DNA from: Cellulomonas pakistanensis
GTDB lineage: Bacteria > Actinomycetota > Actinomycetes > Actinomycetales > Cellulomonadaceae
Reading direction: 5' to 3'
Assembly: GCF_016862755.1 (NCBI RefSeq)
Contig: NZ_BONO01000001.1
Coordinates: 124,001-188,000, forward strand
Length of the DNA: 64,000 nucleotides
Shown here: positions 32,242 through 41,696 of the stretch, piece by piece
Layout of the letters: every line of letters starts with the position of its first letter
How positions within the stretch are numbered: the stretch's first letter is position 1
Notes under the pieces: generated by a model
Database searches by the model: none
What the model saw: the letters and a program-made list of their open reading frames with translations, nothing else
What the model was told of the DNA's origin: nothing
Made by a program: the position numbers and the translations under genes

Positions 32242-35199
32242 GTGGTGCAGGCCCGCCCCGGCGACCCCGGACGCCCCGACGCCCCCGCGCTCGGCCGGCT
32301 CGGCGGCACGGTCGCCGGCCGGTACCGGCTCGACGAGCGCCGCCCCACCGACCTGCCCGAGGCCGAGCGGTGGTCCGCCACCGACACGATCCTGGCGCGC
32401 CCGGTCGCCGTGACCCTGGTGTCCGGCGCCCGCACGGCCGCCGTGCTCGACGCCGCCAGGCGCGCCGCGCTCGTCGTCGAGCCGCGCCTGGCCCGCATCC
32501 TCGACGTCGGCACCGCCGACGGCACGGGGTACGTCGTGACCGCCGCCGTCGAGGGCCGCAGCCTGGCCGCGCTGGCCGGGCGCGCGCCGCTGCCCGCGGA
32601 CCAGGCCCGGGCCGTCGTGGGCGAGGCCGCCGCCGCGCTCGAGGCCGCGCGCCGGCGCGGCGTGCACCACCTCGCCCTGCGTCCCGACGCCCTCGTGCTC
32701 ACGCCGGGCGGCCGCGTCGTCCTCGAGGGCCTGGCCGTCGACGGCGAGCTCGTCGGCGCCGCCGGGGGGACCGCGCACGCCATGAGCCGCGCCGATGCCG
32801 TCGGGCTGGTCCGGGTGCTGTACGCCGCGCTCACCGGCCGCTGGCCGGCCGTGGCCCCCGGCTCCGCCCCGGTGCCGAGCTTCGCCGCGTGGTCGGTTGC
32901 CGACGGCGCGCCCGCGCCCGCCGTGGTCGAGCTGGACGCCGGCCTGCCCGACGCCCCCGAGCACGACGGGACCGCGCTGCCGCCCGTCGACCTCGTGCCC
33001 GGCGTCCCCGCGGACCTCGACACGCTCTGCGCCGTCACCCTCGGCCCGCACGACGACGGGCCGCACAGCCCGGGCGAGCTCGTGCGCGAGCTCGAGCCGT
33101 GGCGGGCCGTCCGCGTCGACGAGATCTACCGCGCCGCGGACGCCGGGCGCTGGCCCGCGCTGCCGTCGCAGGGCACCGGTGCCGGGGCGGCCGGGGTCGC
33201 CGCCGCGGCGGGTGCCGCCGCGGTCGGCGTCGCCTCGTCCCGCGTGACCCCGGCCCCCGGCGCGGCCCCCCGCACCACCACCGCACCTCCGACGGGAAGC
33301 AGCCCGATGAGCGACGACCAGCAGCCCGCCTCCGACGACACGGCCACCCCGGCGACGGGCAGCCCGCGCGACGGGTCCCGACCGGGCGCCGGAGCGGCCG
33401 GCGCCGGTGCGGCGGCTGAGGCCGGCGCGGGTGGCGCGGGTGGCCAGGCGGGTGCTGCCGCGGCCGGTGCCGCGGGCGCTGCCGGCGCGGGTGCCGGCGC
33501 TGCGGGTGCGGCCGCTGCGGGTGCTGCGGCCGCGGGCGCGACCGGCGTCGCGCGGCAGTCGGTGCGGTCCGCGTTCGGGTCGACGCCCAGCGCGGGCGCC
33601 CGCCGACCGGGCACCCCGCCCCCCGCGATCCCGCCGGCCGGCCAGCCCGCGGCCATCCCGCCCTCCGGTCGGTCGCCCGTCCGCACCTCGACCCGGGGCA
33701 CGCCTGCGGTGCCGGCCCCGACGGCGGACGCCGCGGCGTCGGGCGGCGGCGCGGCGTCCGGCGGCGGCGCGGCGTCCGGCGGCGGTCCGACCGCCTCGGG
33801 CACGCCGGCGGCCACCGGCGCGACGGCCACCGCCGCGACCGCCACCGGCGGTGCACCGGCCCGGGCCGGTACGGACGACTCCGGCGCGCCCGACCCCGGC
33901 CGGACGACCCCGGCCGCCTCGACGACGCCCGACGCCCCGCCCGCCGTGCCCCCGGCCCGCTCCTCGTCCCCCGCCGAGCCCGCGCCCGCGACGGAACCCG
34001 CCGCCGAGCCCGCCGCGGAGGCGGCCGGCGCGCGCGCGGCCACCCGCGCCGGGACGTCCGCCGACGCCCCCCGGACCGAGGCGGCGCCGGCCGCCGCGTC
34101 GACCCCGGCCACCGCGTCGCGCGAGCCGGACGCCGCGGACCTCGCGGTGGCCGGCATCACCGGAGCCGGCGACGACGACCGTCGCGACCCGTCCGCGACC
34201 GCCTCCGACGGCGCCGGCACGGGCTCCGCGGCCGCCGTGGTCCGGCGCGCCACCTCGGTGTTCCGCCGCCCGTCCGCCGAGCGCGCCACCCCCGCTGAGG
34301 CGGCGGGCACTGCTGCGGCGGGGGGAACCGCTGCAGCCGGCACCGCGTCCGGGGCCGGGGTCCCCGCCGCCTGGACGCCGCCCGTCCCCGCGGACGCCGA
34401 CGAGCCCCCGGCGCTCCTGCCCGGGGCGGCGACGCCCGCGCGCGGCGACGGGACCGGCGCGCCCTCCGCCGCGGACGCGGCGGAGGACACCGCGGCCAGC
34501 CCCCGGTGGGACCTCCCGTTCCCGTCCGAGGACCGCGACGCACCGATCGCGCAGCGCCGGATCGACCCCACCCGCTGGGTGCTCGGCGGCGTGGCGCTGG
34601 CGGTCGTCATCGGCCTGGTCGTCGCGATCAACACGGTGCTCTCGCCGTTCCGGTCCCCGGGTGACGGCGACGCGCAGCCCGCACCGGCGCCGGCGACCTC
34701 CGCCCCGGCCGCCGAGCCGGCCCCCGCCGAGGGCGAGGAGGGCGCGGCCGGCGAGGAGCCCCCGGCGGCCGTCCCGCCCGCGATCGCGGCGGTGAACAGC
34801 ATCGACCCGTCGGACGGCGACGGCGAGCACGAGGAGCTCGTCGGCCGGCTGACCGACGGCGACCCGGCCACCACCTGGTACACGCACACCTACAACCGCC
34901 CGGACTACGCCGGCTTCAAGGACGCGGTGGGCCTGGTCATCACGCTCCAGCAGCCGGCCACCGTCACGGCGATCACGCTGGACGTCAACGGCTCCGGCGG
35001 CGCCGTCGAGGTCCGGTCGACCGACGCGGCGAACCCGACCGCCGGCGACGTGCTGGCGTCGAGCGCGCTCGCGCCGCAGACCGTCCTGACGCTCGCGCAG
35101 CCGACCGAGACCCAGAGCATCGTGCTGTGGTTCCCGGCCCTCGCGCAGACCCCGGACGGCCAGAACCGGATCGAGATCTCCAACCTCGCGGTGTCCTGA
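32242..35199 (+). CDS. MurJ-associated pseudokinase with extracellular discoidin-like domain
   Basis: A 985-residue protein. Residues 20-290 form a protein-kinase-like domain in which catalytic features are lost: the HRD loop reads HHLALRPDALVL (about 141-152) and there is no DFG. A low-complexity Ala/Gly/Pro region of about 450 residues follows, with SGGGAA repeats coded by 18-base units at 33739-33786. A membrane helix lies near 778-798 and an F5/8-type domain (about 850-985, TDGDPATTWYTH) is outside. In M. tuberculosis this layout is fused to MurJ. A TAGCAT -10 box lies at 32171-32176 and GGAGGA precedes the GTG. Likely a phosphorylation-controlled scaffold for MurJ. Confidence 0.87.
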   Translation: MVQARPGDPGRPDAPALGRLGGTVAGRYRLDERRPTDLPEAERWSATDTILARPVAVTLVSGARTAAVLDAARRAALVVEPRLARILDVGTADGTGYVVTAAVEGRSLAALAGRAPLPADQARAVVGEAAAALEAARRRGVHHLALRPDALVLTPGGRVVLEGLAVDGELVGAAGGTAHAMSRADAVGLVRVLYAALTGRWPAVAPGSAPVPSFAAWSVADGAPAPAVVELDAGLPDAPEHDGTALPPVDLVPGVPADLDTLCAVTLGPHDDGPHSPGELVRELEPWRAVRVDEIYRAADAGRWPALPSQGTGAGAAGVAAAAGAAAVGVASSRVTPAPGAAPRTTTAPPTGSSPMSDDQQPASDDTATPATGSPRDGSRPGAGAAGAGAAAEAGAGGAGGQAGAAAAGAAGAAGAGAGAAGAAAAGAAAAGATGVARQSVRSAFGSTPSAGARRPGTPPPAIPPAGQPAAIPPSGRSPVRTSTRGTPAVPAPTADAAASGGGAASGGGAASGGGPTASGTPAATGATATAATATGGAPARAGTDDSGAPDPGRTTPAASTTPDAPPAVPPARSSSPAEPAPATEPAAEPAAEAAGARAATRAGTSADAPRTEAAPAAASTPATASREPDAADLAVAGITGAGDDDRRDPSATASDGAGTGSAAAVVRRATSVFRRPSAERATPAEAAGTAAAGGTAAAGTASGAGVPAAWTPPVPADADEPPALLPGAATPARGDGTGAPSAADAAEDTAASPRWDLPFPSEDRDAPIAQRRIDPTRWVLGGVALAVVIGLVVAINTVLSPFRSPGDGDAQPAPAPATSAPAAEPAPAEGEEGAAGEEPPAAVPPAIAAVNSIDPSDGDGEHEELVGRLTDGDPATTWYTHTYNRPDYAGFKDAVGLVITLQQPATVTAITLDVNGSGGAVEVRSTDAANPTAGDVLASSALAPQTVLTLAQPTETQSIVLWFPALAQTPDGQNRIEISNLAVS

Positions 35200-35206
35200 C
35201 CTCCGT

Positions 35207-35238
35207 CCCCGCCGGGTCCCGCCTCGGGTCCGGCGGGG
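35207..35238 (+). terminator. Hairpin after the pseudokinase gene
   Basis: Arms CCCCGCCGG (35207-35215) and CCGGCGGGG (35230-35238) are exact inverted copies with a 14-base loop. The hairpin ends two bases before the trxB promoter. Confidence 0.6.
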
Positions 35239-35240
35239 GC

Positions 35241-35266
35241 GGAACAGACCGCGCCTAGGATCTGTT
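35241..35266 (+). promoter_or_regulatory. SigR/SigH-type promoter of trxBA
   Basis: GGAAC (35241-35245) and GTT (35264-35266) are exactly 18 bases apart. This fits the thiol-stress sigma factor consensus GGAAT/C-N18-GTT, known to drive trxBA in Streptomyces and mycobacteria. An overlapping TAGGAT (35256-35261) could serve as a housekeeping -10 box. The stretch is also nearly an inverted repeat (GGAACAGA and TCTGTTCT). Confidence 0.8.
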
Positions 35267-35307
35267 CTCCGCTGCATCAGCAAGTTCCCCGACCTCGAGG
35301 AAGCACC

Positions 35308-36369
35308 GTGACCGAGACCCCCGTCCGCGACATCGTCATCGTCGGCTCCGGCCCCGCCGGGTACACCGCCGCGATCTACGCGGCGCGCGCGGGCCTGGCC
35401 CCCTACGTGGTGGCCGGGTCGGTGACCGCCGGCGGCGCGCTGATGAACACCACGGACGTCGAGAACTTCCCGGGCTTCCCGGACGGGATCCTCGGCCCGG
35501 ACCTCATGGACAACCTGCAGAAGCAGGCCGAGCGGTTCGGCGCCGAGGTGCTCTGGGACGACGCCGTCGAGCTCGACCTGGCCGGCCCGGTCAAGACGGT
35601 CGTCACCGGGGGCGGCGAGACCATCCGCGCCCGCGCCGTGATCCTGTCGACCGGCTCCGCGTACCGCGAGCTGGGCCTGGACGACGAGAAGCGCCTGTCC
35701 GGCCGTGGCGTCTCGTGGTGCGCGACCTGCGACGGGTTCTTCTTCCGCGACCAGGACATCATCGTGGTCGGCGGCGGCGACTCCGCGGTCGAGGAGGCCA
35801 CGTTCCTCACCCGGTTCGGCAAGTCGGTGACGATCGTGCACCGCCGTGACGAGCTCCGGGCGTCGAAGATCATGGCCGACCGCGCGAAGAACGACCCGAA
35901 GATCCAGTTCGCCTGGAACTCCGAGGTCGTCGGGATCCACGGCGACGAGAAGGTCACCGGCGTGACGCTCCGCGACACCGTGACCGGGGAGACCCGCGAG
36001 CACGGCGCCACCGGCGTGTTCGTGGCGATCGGTCACGTGCCGCGCACCGAGCTGCTCGCCGGGCAGGTCGACCTGGACGAGAACGGCTACATCGTCGTCG
36101 AGGGCCGGTCGACCCGGACCAACCTGCCGGGCGTGTTCGCGGCCGGCGACGCGGTGGACCACACCTACCGCCAGGCGATCACCGCGGCCGGGTCCGGCTG
36201 CTCCGCCGCGCTCGACGCGCAGCACTACCTCGCCGCGCTCGGCGACGTGGACCCGGCCTCGCCGTCGGAGATCCCGCCCGCCGTCGAGCAGGCCGAGGTC
36301 GACGCCGCCGACGCCCTCGAGGCGCAGGGAGCCGACACCGCGTCGGCCGCGGCCGCCGCCGGGCACTGA
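35308..36369 (+). CDS. trxB: Thioredoxin reductase
   Basis: NADPH-dependent flavoenzyme that keeps thioredoxin reduced. The 353-residue protein has the FAD motif [19 protein letters not shown], the redox pair C138-A-T-C141 in [11 protein letters not shown], the NADPH motif [11 protein letters not shown] and the C-terminal ATG-like motif [24 protein letters not shown] 35-residue alanine-rich tail is longer than usual. GAGGAAGC precedes the GTG. trxA follows 7 bases later. Expression is likely driven by the SigR-type promoter. Confidence 0.96.
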   Translation: MTETPVRDIVIVGSGPAGYTAAIYAARAGLAPYVVAGSVTAGGALMNTTDVENFPGFPDGILGPDLMDNLQKQAERFGAEVLWDDAVELDLAGPVKTVVTGGGETIRARAVILSTGSAYRELGLDDEKRLSGRGVSWCATCDGFFFRDQDIIVVGGGDSAVEEATFLTRFGKSVTIVHRRDELRASKIMADRAKNDPKIQFAWNSEVVGIHGDEKVTGVTLRDTVTGETREHGATGVFVAIGHVPRTELLAGQVDLDENGYIVVEGRSTRTNLPGVFAAGDAVDHTYRQAITAAGSGCSAALDAQHYLAALGDVDPASPSEIPPAVEQAEVDAADALEAQGADTASAAAAAGH

Positions 36370-36376
36370 CCGCGCC

Positions 36377-36718
36377 GTGGTCGCCGCGCTCGCGGTGACC
36401 GCACCGACCTTCGAGCAGGAGGTCCTGCGGTCGCCGCTGCCCGTCGTCGTCGACTTCTGGGCGGCCTGGTGCGTGCCGTGCCGCATGGTCACGCCCGTGC
36501 TCGAGGAGCTCGCGGGCGTCTACGCGGGCCGGCTGCGGTTCGTCGCGGTGGACACCGAGGCGGAGCAGGACCTGACCGCCCGGTACAACGTCGTCTCGAT
36601 CCCCACGCTGTACGTGTTCCACTCCGGCGAGCTCGTCCGGACGCTGGTCGGGGCGCGCGAGAAGCGGGCCTACGCCGCCGAGCTGGACGCGGCGCTGACG
36701 GAGATCGCGACCTGGTGA
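36377..36718 (+). CDS. trxA: Thioredoxin with WCVPC active site
   Basis: Small redox protein of 113 residues that reduces cytoplasmic disulfides. The active site is W31-C32-V33-P34-C35 instead of the standard WCGPC; the rest (VVVDFWAAWC, VDTEAEQDLTARYNVVSIPTLYVF) is ordinary thioredoxin. The valine may shift the redox potential or partner choice. The GTG start is 7 bases after trxB, so the pair is one operon. Confidence 0.93.
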   Translation: MVAALAVTAPTFEQEVLRSPLPVVVDFWAAWCVPCRMVTPVLEELAGVYAGRLRFVAVDTEAEQDLTARYNVVSIPTLYVFHSGELVRTLVGAREKRAYAAELDAALTEIATW

Positions 36719-36868
36719 CTCCGGGGCCGCGCGCCGGCTGAGCCGGGCGTCGCGCCCCGCCGACCCCGGCGTGCGCCCGTCGCGCGGACGGGGAGGCTTC
36801 GTGCGCGGGCGGCGCGCCCGTGGTGGACGGGGCCCCGGACCGCCGGAGTGGCGTGGCACACTCGGGAG

Positions 36869-38209
36869 ATGACCGCTCTCGAGCGGCCCGACGGCACGGC
36901 GTCGGGCCCCCACCCGACCCCGGCCGCCGGCACGCGGCTCGACCGCTGGCTCGGCTCCTACGCCGAGCGCACGCACGGCATGCGCGCCTCCGAGATCCGC
37001 GCGCTGTTCGCCGTCGCGAACCGCCCCGAGGTGGTGTCGCTCGCCGGCGGCATGCCGTACCTCGAGGGCCTCCCCCTCGACGTGCTCGGCGACCTCGCCC
37101 AGCGCGTCGTCGCCACCCGCGGCACCACCGCCCTCCAGTACGGCTCCGGCCAGGGCGACGAGACCCTGCGCGAGCAGATCCTCGACGTCATGCGGCTCGA
37201 GGGCATCGAGGCGCACCCGGACGACGTGGTCGTCACGACGGGGTCGCAGCAGGCGCTCGACCTCGTCACCCGGCTCTTCGTCGACCCGGGTGACGTGGTC
37301 GTCGCGGAGGCGCCGTCGTACGTCGGCGCGCTGGGGGTGTTCCGCGCGTACCAGGCCGACGTGGTGCACGTGCCGCTGGACGCCGAGGGGCTCGTCCCCG
37401 AGGCGCTGGAGGCCACGCTCGCCGACCTCGCCCGTCAGGGCCGTCGGGTCAAGCTGCTGTACACGGTGCCCAACTTCCACAACCCGGCCGGCGTGACCCT
37501 CTCGGCCGAGCGCCGGCCCCGGATCCTCGAGATCGCGGCCCGGTACGGCGTGCTCGTCCTCGAGGACAACCCGTACGGGCTCCTCGGCTTCGACCGCGAG
37601 CCCCTGCCCGCCATGCGCTCGATGAGCGACGAGGGCGTCATCTACCTCGGGTCGTTCTCCAAGACGTTCGCACCCGGCTACCGGGTCGGCTGGGCCGTCG
37701 CGCCGCACGCCGTCCGGGAGAAGCTCGTGCTGGCGTCCGAGTCGGCGATCCTGTCCCCCTCCAACGCCTCGCAGCTGGCCATCAGCGCCTACCTGGCGAC
37801 GTGCGACTGGCGCGGCCAGGTCAAGGCCTTCCGCGAGCTGTACCGCGAGCGGCGGGACGCGATGATCGGCGCGCTGGCCGAGCACCTGCCCGACGCCTCC
37901 TGGACCGTCCCCGACGGCGGCTTCTACACCTGGGTCCGGCTGCCCGACGGCCTGGACGCCAAGGCGATGCTGCCCCGCGCTGTCACAGCCCGCGTGGCGT
38001 ACGTGCCCGGCACGGCGTTCTACTTCGACGGGCAGGGCGCGGACCACATGCGGCTGTCGTTCTGCTTCCCGACCCCGGAGCGCATCCGCGAGGGCGTCCG
38101 CCGGCTGGCGGGTGTCGTCTCCGCCGAGAGCGAGCTCGTGTCGCTGTTCGGCACCGGCGGGCAGGCCGTCCGCGGCGACGTGCAGTCCCCCGGCCCCGAC
38201 CTGGCCTGA
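36869..38209 (+). CDS. PLP-dependent aminotransferase (MocR/2-aminoadipate type)
   Basis: Fold-type I aminotransferase of 446 residues. The PLP lysine is K265 in GSFSKTFAPGYRVGW. Supporting motifs are VTTGSQQALDLVTRLF, TVPNFHNPAGVTLS and LEDNPYGLL. The sequence is closest in pattern to 2-aminoadipate/aromatic aminotransferases such as LysN; the true substrate is unknown. There is no N-terminal DNA-binding domain. A CACACT -10 box (36857-36862) lies 6 bases before the ATG, suggesting a leaderless message. Confidence 0.9.
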   Translation: MTALERPDGTASGPHPTPAAGTRLDRWLGSYAERTHGMRASEIRALFAVANRPEVVSLAGGMPYLEGLPLDVLGDLAQRVVATRGTTALQYGSGQGDETLREQILDVMRLEGIEAHPDDVVVTTGSQQALDLVTRLFVDPGDVVVAEAPSYVGALGVFRAYQADVVHVPLDAEGLVPEALEATLADLARQGRRVKLLYTVPNFHNPAGVTLSAERRPRILEIAARYGVLVLEDNPYGLLGFDREPLPAMRSMSDEGVIYLGSFSKTFAPGYRVGWAVAPHAVREKLVLASESAILSPSNASQLAISAYLATCDWRGQVKAFRELYRERRDAMIGALAEHLPDASWTVPDGGFYTWVRLPDGLDAKAMLPRAVTARVAYVPGTAFYFDGQGADHMRLSFCFPTPERIREGVRRLAGVVSAESELVSLFGTGGQAVRGDVQSPGPDLA

Positions 38210-38371
38210 CGCGCCGCCCCGGCGCGTCCGGGCGCGTCCCCGCGGCTAGTACGGTCGGGGAGGCGCGCGGTGCTCGGCGGGTCCGCCGGGTTCCCGGTGC
38301 CGCTCGTCCCGTCCCGCCGCCCCACCGTCCACGACCGGCCGCCGCGCGGCCGCCACCAGGAGGCCCCGACC

Positions 38372-39331
38372 GTGCCGCACCCCGTCCCCGCCACCCCGCG
38401 CGTCGTCGTCCTGGCCGGCGGCCTCTCGCACGAGCGGGACGTCTCGATCCGCTCCGGCCGGCGCGTGGCCGAGGCGCTCCGCTCCTCCGGCGTCGAGGTC
38501 TCCGTGCACGACGTCGACGCCGACCTGGTCCCGGCCCTCGCCGAGACGCGCCCGGACCTCGTCTGGCCGCTGCTGCACGGCGCGGGGGGCGAGGACGGGT
38601 CGGTCCGCGACGTCCTGGAGCTGCTCGGCGTCCGGAGCCTCGGCACGGGCCCGCGCGCCAGCCGCGTCGCCTGGAGCAAGCCGATCGCCAAGACGACGGT
38701 GACCCGGGCGGGCATCGCCACGCCGGAGTTCGTGACGCTGCCGCAGAGCCTGTTCCGCGAGCTCGGGGCCGGCCGCGTCATGGACGCGGTCGTGGCGCGG
38801 CTGGGCCTGCCCCTCGTCGTGAAGCCGTCGCGCGGGGGCTCCGCCCTGGGGGTGACCCTCGTGCGGACGGCGGAGGAGCTCCCGGGGGCGATGGTCGCGT
38901 GCTTCGCGTACGGCGACACCGCGCTGATCGAGCGCGCCGTCGAGGGCGTCGAGGTCGCCGTGGGCGTCGTGGAGCTCGACGGCTCGCCCGTCGCGCTGCC
39001 CGCCGTCGAGGTCGTCACCGACGGCCCGTACGACTACGACGCGCGGTACAACCCCGGGCGCACGGAGTACTTCGCGCCGGCGCGGCTCTCCGACGAGCTC
39101 GCGGCGCGCGCCGCCGAGACGGCCGTGGCCGCGCACCAGGTCCTCGGCCTACGGCACCTGTCGCGGACCGACCTCATCATCGACGCCGAGGGGCAGCCCT
39201 GGTTCCTCGAGGTGAACGTCGCCCCGGGCATGACCGAGACGTCGCTGTTCCCCCAGGGCGCCGAGGCCGGCGGGCACCACCTGCCGACGCTGTACCGCCG
39301 CCTGGTCGAGGCCGGTCTCGCCGCCTCCTGA
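38372..39331 (+). CDS. D-alanine-D-alanine ligase-like ATP-grasp enzyme
   Basis: A 319-residue ATP-grasp ligase. It contains VVVLAGGLSHERDVSIRSG, WPLLHGAGGEDGSVRDVLELLGV, VVKPSRGGSALGVTLV and the metal-binding end WFLEVNVAPGMTETSLFPQ, which match Ddl. The GTG at 38372 was chosen because AGGAGG lies just upstream and the domain begins at once. The enzyme may make D-Ala-D-Ala for peptidoglycan, but as a short stand-alone copy beside the aminotransferase it might join other substrates. It ends at a bidirectional terminator. Confidence 0.85.
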   Translation: MPHPVPATPRVVVLAGGLSHERDVSIRSGRRVAEALRSSGVEVSVHDVDADLVPALAETRPDLVWPLLHGAGGEDGSVRDVLELLGVRSLGTGPRASRVAWSKPIAKTTVTRAGIATPEFVTLPQSLFRELGAGRVMDAVVARLGLPLVVKPSRGGSALGVTLVRTAEELPGAMVACFAYGDTALIERAVEGVEVAVGVVELDGSPVALPAVEVVTDGPYDYDARYNPGRTEYFAPARLSDELAARAAETAVAAHQVLGLRHLSRTDLIIDAEGQPWFLEVNVAPGMTETSLFPQGAEAGGHHLPTLYRRLVEAGLAAS

Positions 39332-39370
39332 CGGCCGCGCCGCGGCCCGCGACGGCCCGGCACCCGCCGA

Positions 39371-39416
39371 CGACGAAGGCGCCGACACCCCGGGGAGGGT
39401 ACCGGCGCCTTCGTCG
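39371..39416. terminator. Bidirectional terminator between the ligase gene and parB
   Basis: Perfect 14-base arms, 39371-39384 and 39403-39416, with an 18-base loop, lie between two converging genes. The plus strand has TCGTCGG after the stem and the minus strand TCGGCGG; neither has a T-run. Confidence 0.75.
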
Positions 39417-39450
39417 GTCCTGCGCGGTGGCCGCACGGGCCGCCGACCCG

Positions 39451-40710
39451 TCAGGAGCGCAGGATGCCCGGGTCGTCGGGCGCGAGGCTCGACAGGATGC
39501 GGTTGAGGTCCTGCACCGAGGCGAACTCGACCGTCAGCTTGCCGCGCTGCTTGCCGAGGTCGACCTTCACCCGCGTCTCGAACCGGTCCGACAGGCGGCT
39601 CGCCAGGTCGTCCAGCGCCTCGTTCCGCAGGCCCGCCCGCGGGCGCCGCTGCTTCGGCGCGCCGTCCTCGGCACCGAGCGCGACGATCTCCTCGACCGCG
39701 CGGACGGACAGCCCCTCGGCGACGATCCGCTGCGCGAGGCGCTCGATCGCGGCACCGTCGGCCAGGCCCAGCAGGGCCCGCGCGTGCCCCGCCGACAGCA
39801 CGCCGGCGGCGACCCGCCGCTGCACGAGCGGGGGCAGCCGGAGCAGGCGCAGGGTGTTCGAGATCTGCGGGCGCGAGCGGTGGATGCGCTGGGCCAGCTC
39901 GTCGTGCGTGCAGCCGAAGTCGTCCAGCAGCTGCTGGTAGGCCGCGGCCTCCTCGAGGGGGTTGAGCTGCGACCGGTGGAGGTTCTCCAGGAGGGCGTCG
40001 CGGAGCAGGTCCGCGTCCTCCGTCTGCCGGACGATGGCGGGGATCGTGTCCAAGCCGGCGGCCTGGGTCGCGCGCCACCGCCGCTCACCCATGATCAGCT
40101 CGTAGCCGTCGTCGACGGGCCGCACCACGACCGGCTGGAGCACGCCGATCTCCTGGATGGAGCCGACGAGCTCGTCGAGCGCGTCCTCGTCGAACACGGA
40201 CCGCGGCTGCCGCGGGTTGGGCCGGATCGCCGTGACCGGCAGGTCCGCGAACGTCGCGCCGGGCACGGGGACGAGGTCGTCGACCTCGGCGGTGGGCGGC
40301 ATCGGCGGGACCTCGGCGACCGGCGCTGCCGCCTCGGGCGTCGGCGCGTCCGCCTGCGCCCGGGACCGCGGCTGGCGCACCGTGAGCGAGGGGACGCCCT
40401 TGCGGCCGTTCGACCGGGTCGGTGCCGCGGGCGGGGCCGAGGTCTCGGCCGGCGCGGCCGTCGGCGCGGCCCGGTCGGCGGCCCGCTCCCCCGCGGCCCG
40501 GTCGGCGGCCCGCTCCCCCGCGGCCCGGCCGTCGTCGTCGTCGTCGGCGCGCCCGTTCCCGCTGGTCAGGGCGCTGCTGGCGGCCGGACGGGCGTCCTGG
40601 CTGCGGTCCGGGAAGAACACGTCGACGGGACGGTCGCCGTCGCGCGGCTCGGCACCGGTCGGGATGAGCGCACCCAGGCCGCGCCCGAGACCTCGCCGCT
40701 TCTCGCTCAC
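39451..40710 (-). CDS. parB: Chromosome-partitioning protein ParB
   Basis: CTP-dependent DNA clamp that loads at parS and organises the origin region. The 419-residue protein begins [17 protein letters not shown] long disordered linker (about 25-140) with AAGERAADR repeats follows, then the ParB/Srx domain with NPRQPR and [12 protein letters not shown] (near 209), the helix-turn-helix ([25 protein letters not shown]), and the C-terminal dimer domain. The GTG start overlaps the parA stop as GTGA. Its target sites lie 1-2.6 kb away. Confidence 0.96.
   Translation of the reverse strand: MSEKRRGLGRGLGALIPTGAEPRDGDRPVDVFFPDRSQDARPAASSALTSGNGRADDDDDGRAAGERAADRAAGERAADRAAPTAAPAETSAPPAAPTRSNGRKGVPSLTVRQPRSRAQADAPTPEAAAPVAEVPPMPPTAEVDDLVPVPGATFADLPVTAIRPNPRQPRSVFDEDALDELVGSIQEIGVLQPVVVRPVDDGYELIMGERRWRATQAAGLDTIPAIVRQTEDADLLRDALLENLHRSQLNPLEEAAAYQQLLDDFGCTHDELAQRIHRSRPQISNTLRLLRLPPLVQRRVAAGVLSAGHARALLGLADGAAIERLAQRIVAEGLSVRAVEEIVALGAEDGAPKQRRPRAGLRNEALDDLASRLSDRFETRVKVDLGKQRGKLTVEFASVQDLNRILSSLAPDDPGILRS
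40471..40524. repeat. Two 27-base tandem repeats in parB
   Basis: Units at 40471-40497 and 40498-40524 are identical and encode the repeated nine residues AADRAAGER in the disordered part of ParB. The length keeps the reading frame. Confidence 0.8.
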
Positions 40711-41696
40711 GCGTCCTCCTTCTGCCGGTCCGCGGTCGTTCCGCGCTCGGCGAGCTCTCGTGCCGCCTCCAGGTACGCCAGGGCGCCGCTCGAGCCCGGA
40801 TCGTACGTCAGGACGGTCTGGCCGTACGACGGCGCCTCGGAGACGCGGACCGAGCGCGGCACCGTGGTCCGGAGGGTCTTGTCCGGGAAGTGCTCCCGGA
40901 CCTCCTGCGCGACCTGCTGGGCCAGGTTGGTCCGGCCGTCGTACATGGTGAGCAGGATGGTCGACACGTGCAGGCCGCGGTTGAGGTGCGCCTGGATGAG
41001 CTCGATGGACTTGAGGAGCTGGCTCAGGCCCTCCAGCGCGTAGTACTCGCACTGGATGGGGATCAGGACCTCGTCGCCGACCACGAACGCGTTGACGGTC
41101 AGCAGCCCGAGGCTGGGCGGGCAGTCCACCAGGACGTAGTCGATCCGGGGCTCGCCGCGCCGCTCGCGCTCCTCCAGGTAGGCGTGCACGGCGTTCCGCA
41201 GCCGCGTCTCGCGGGCCACCATCGACACGAGCTCGATCTCGGCGCCGGACAGGTCGATCGTCGCCGGCGCGCACCACAGGTTGGGCACGTCGGGGCTCGG
41301 GTACACCGCCTCGGCGAGCGGCGTGCCGTCCACCAGCACGTCGTAGACGGAGGTGACGCCGGCCCGGTGGTCGACGCCGAGGGCGGTCGACGCGTTGCCC
41401 TGCGGGTCGTTGTCGATGACGAGCACGTGCAGGCCCGACTGCGCGAGCGCCGCCGCCAGGTTCACCGTGGTGGTCGTCTTGCCGACGCCGCCCTTCTGGT
41501 TCGCGACCGTGATGACGCGCGTGCGGTCCGGGCGCGGGAACGTCCGCCCCCGCAGCTCGATCCGCCGCCGGGCGTCCTGCCGCAGCTCCGCCATGAGGGG
41601 CGTGTCCTCGTCGGCCGATGGCAGGCTCTCCACCAGCGCGGCGCGTCGGCGCTCGTCGTGGTCGTCGCCGACCCAGCGGCTCGGTTCCGTCGTCAC
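40707..41696 (-). CDS. parA: Chromosome-partitioning ATPase ParA (Soj)
   Basis: DNA-binding Walker ATPase that moves ParB-parS complexes. The 329-residue protein has a polar N-terminus (1-58), deviant Walker [11 protein letters not shown] (68-77), [13 protein letters not shown], and [18 protein letters not shown]. The GTG at 41696 overlaps the rsmG stop as GTGA. The frame is open upstream but there it is antisense to nothing useful and overlaps rsmG. It lies in a minus-strand unit rsmG-parA-parB. Confidence 0.95.
   Translation of the reverse strand: MTTEPSRWVGDDHDERRRAALVESLPSADEDTPLMAELRQDARRRIELRGRTFPRPDRTRVITVANQKGGVGKTTTTVNLAAALAQSGLHVLVIDNDPQGNASTALGVDHRAGVTSVYDVLVDGTPLAEAVYPSPDVPNLWCAPATIDLSGAEIELVSMVARETRLRNAVHAYLEERERRGEPRIDYVLVDCPPSLGLLTVNAFVVGDEVLIPIQCEYYALEGLSQLLKSIELIQAHLNRGLHVSTILLTMYDGRTNLAQQVAQEVREHFPDKTLRTTVPRSVRVSEAPSYGQTVLTYDPGSSGALAYLEAARELAERGTTADRQKEDA

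Noticed and set aside
28260..33038. 1592-residue minus-strand frame opposite DUF6049, murJ and the pseudokinase
   Set aside because: No domain, extreme Ser/Arg/Ala bias and full overlap with recognised genes.
40471..40524. CRISPR-like array from direct repeats
   Set aside because: Repeats here and in moaE, torD and the pseudokinase gene are head-to-tail coding repeats without unique spacers.
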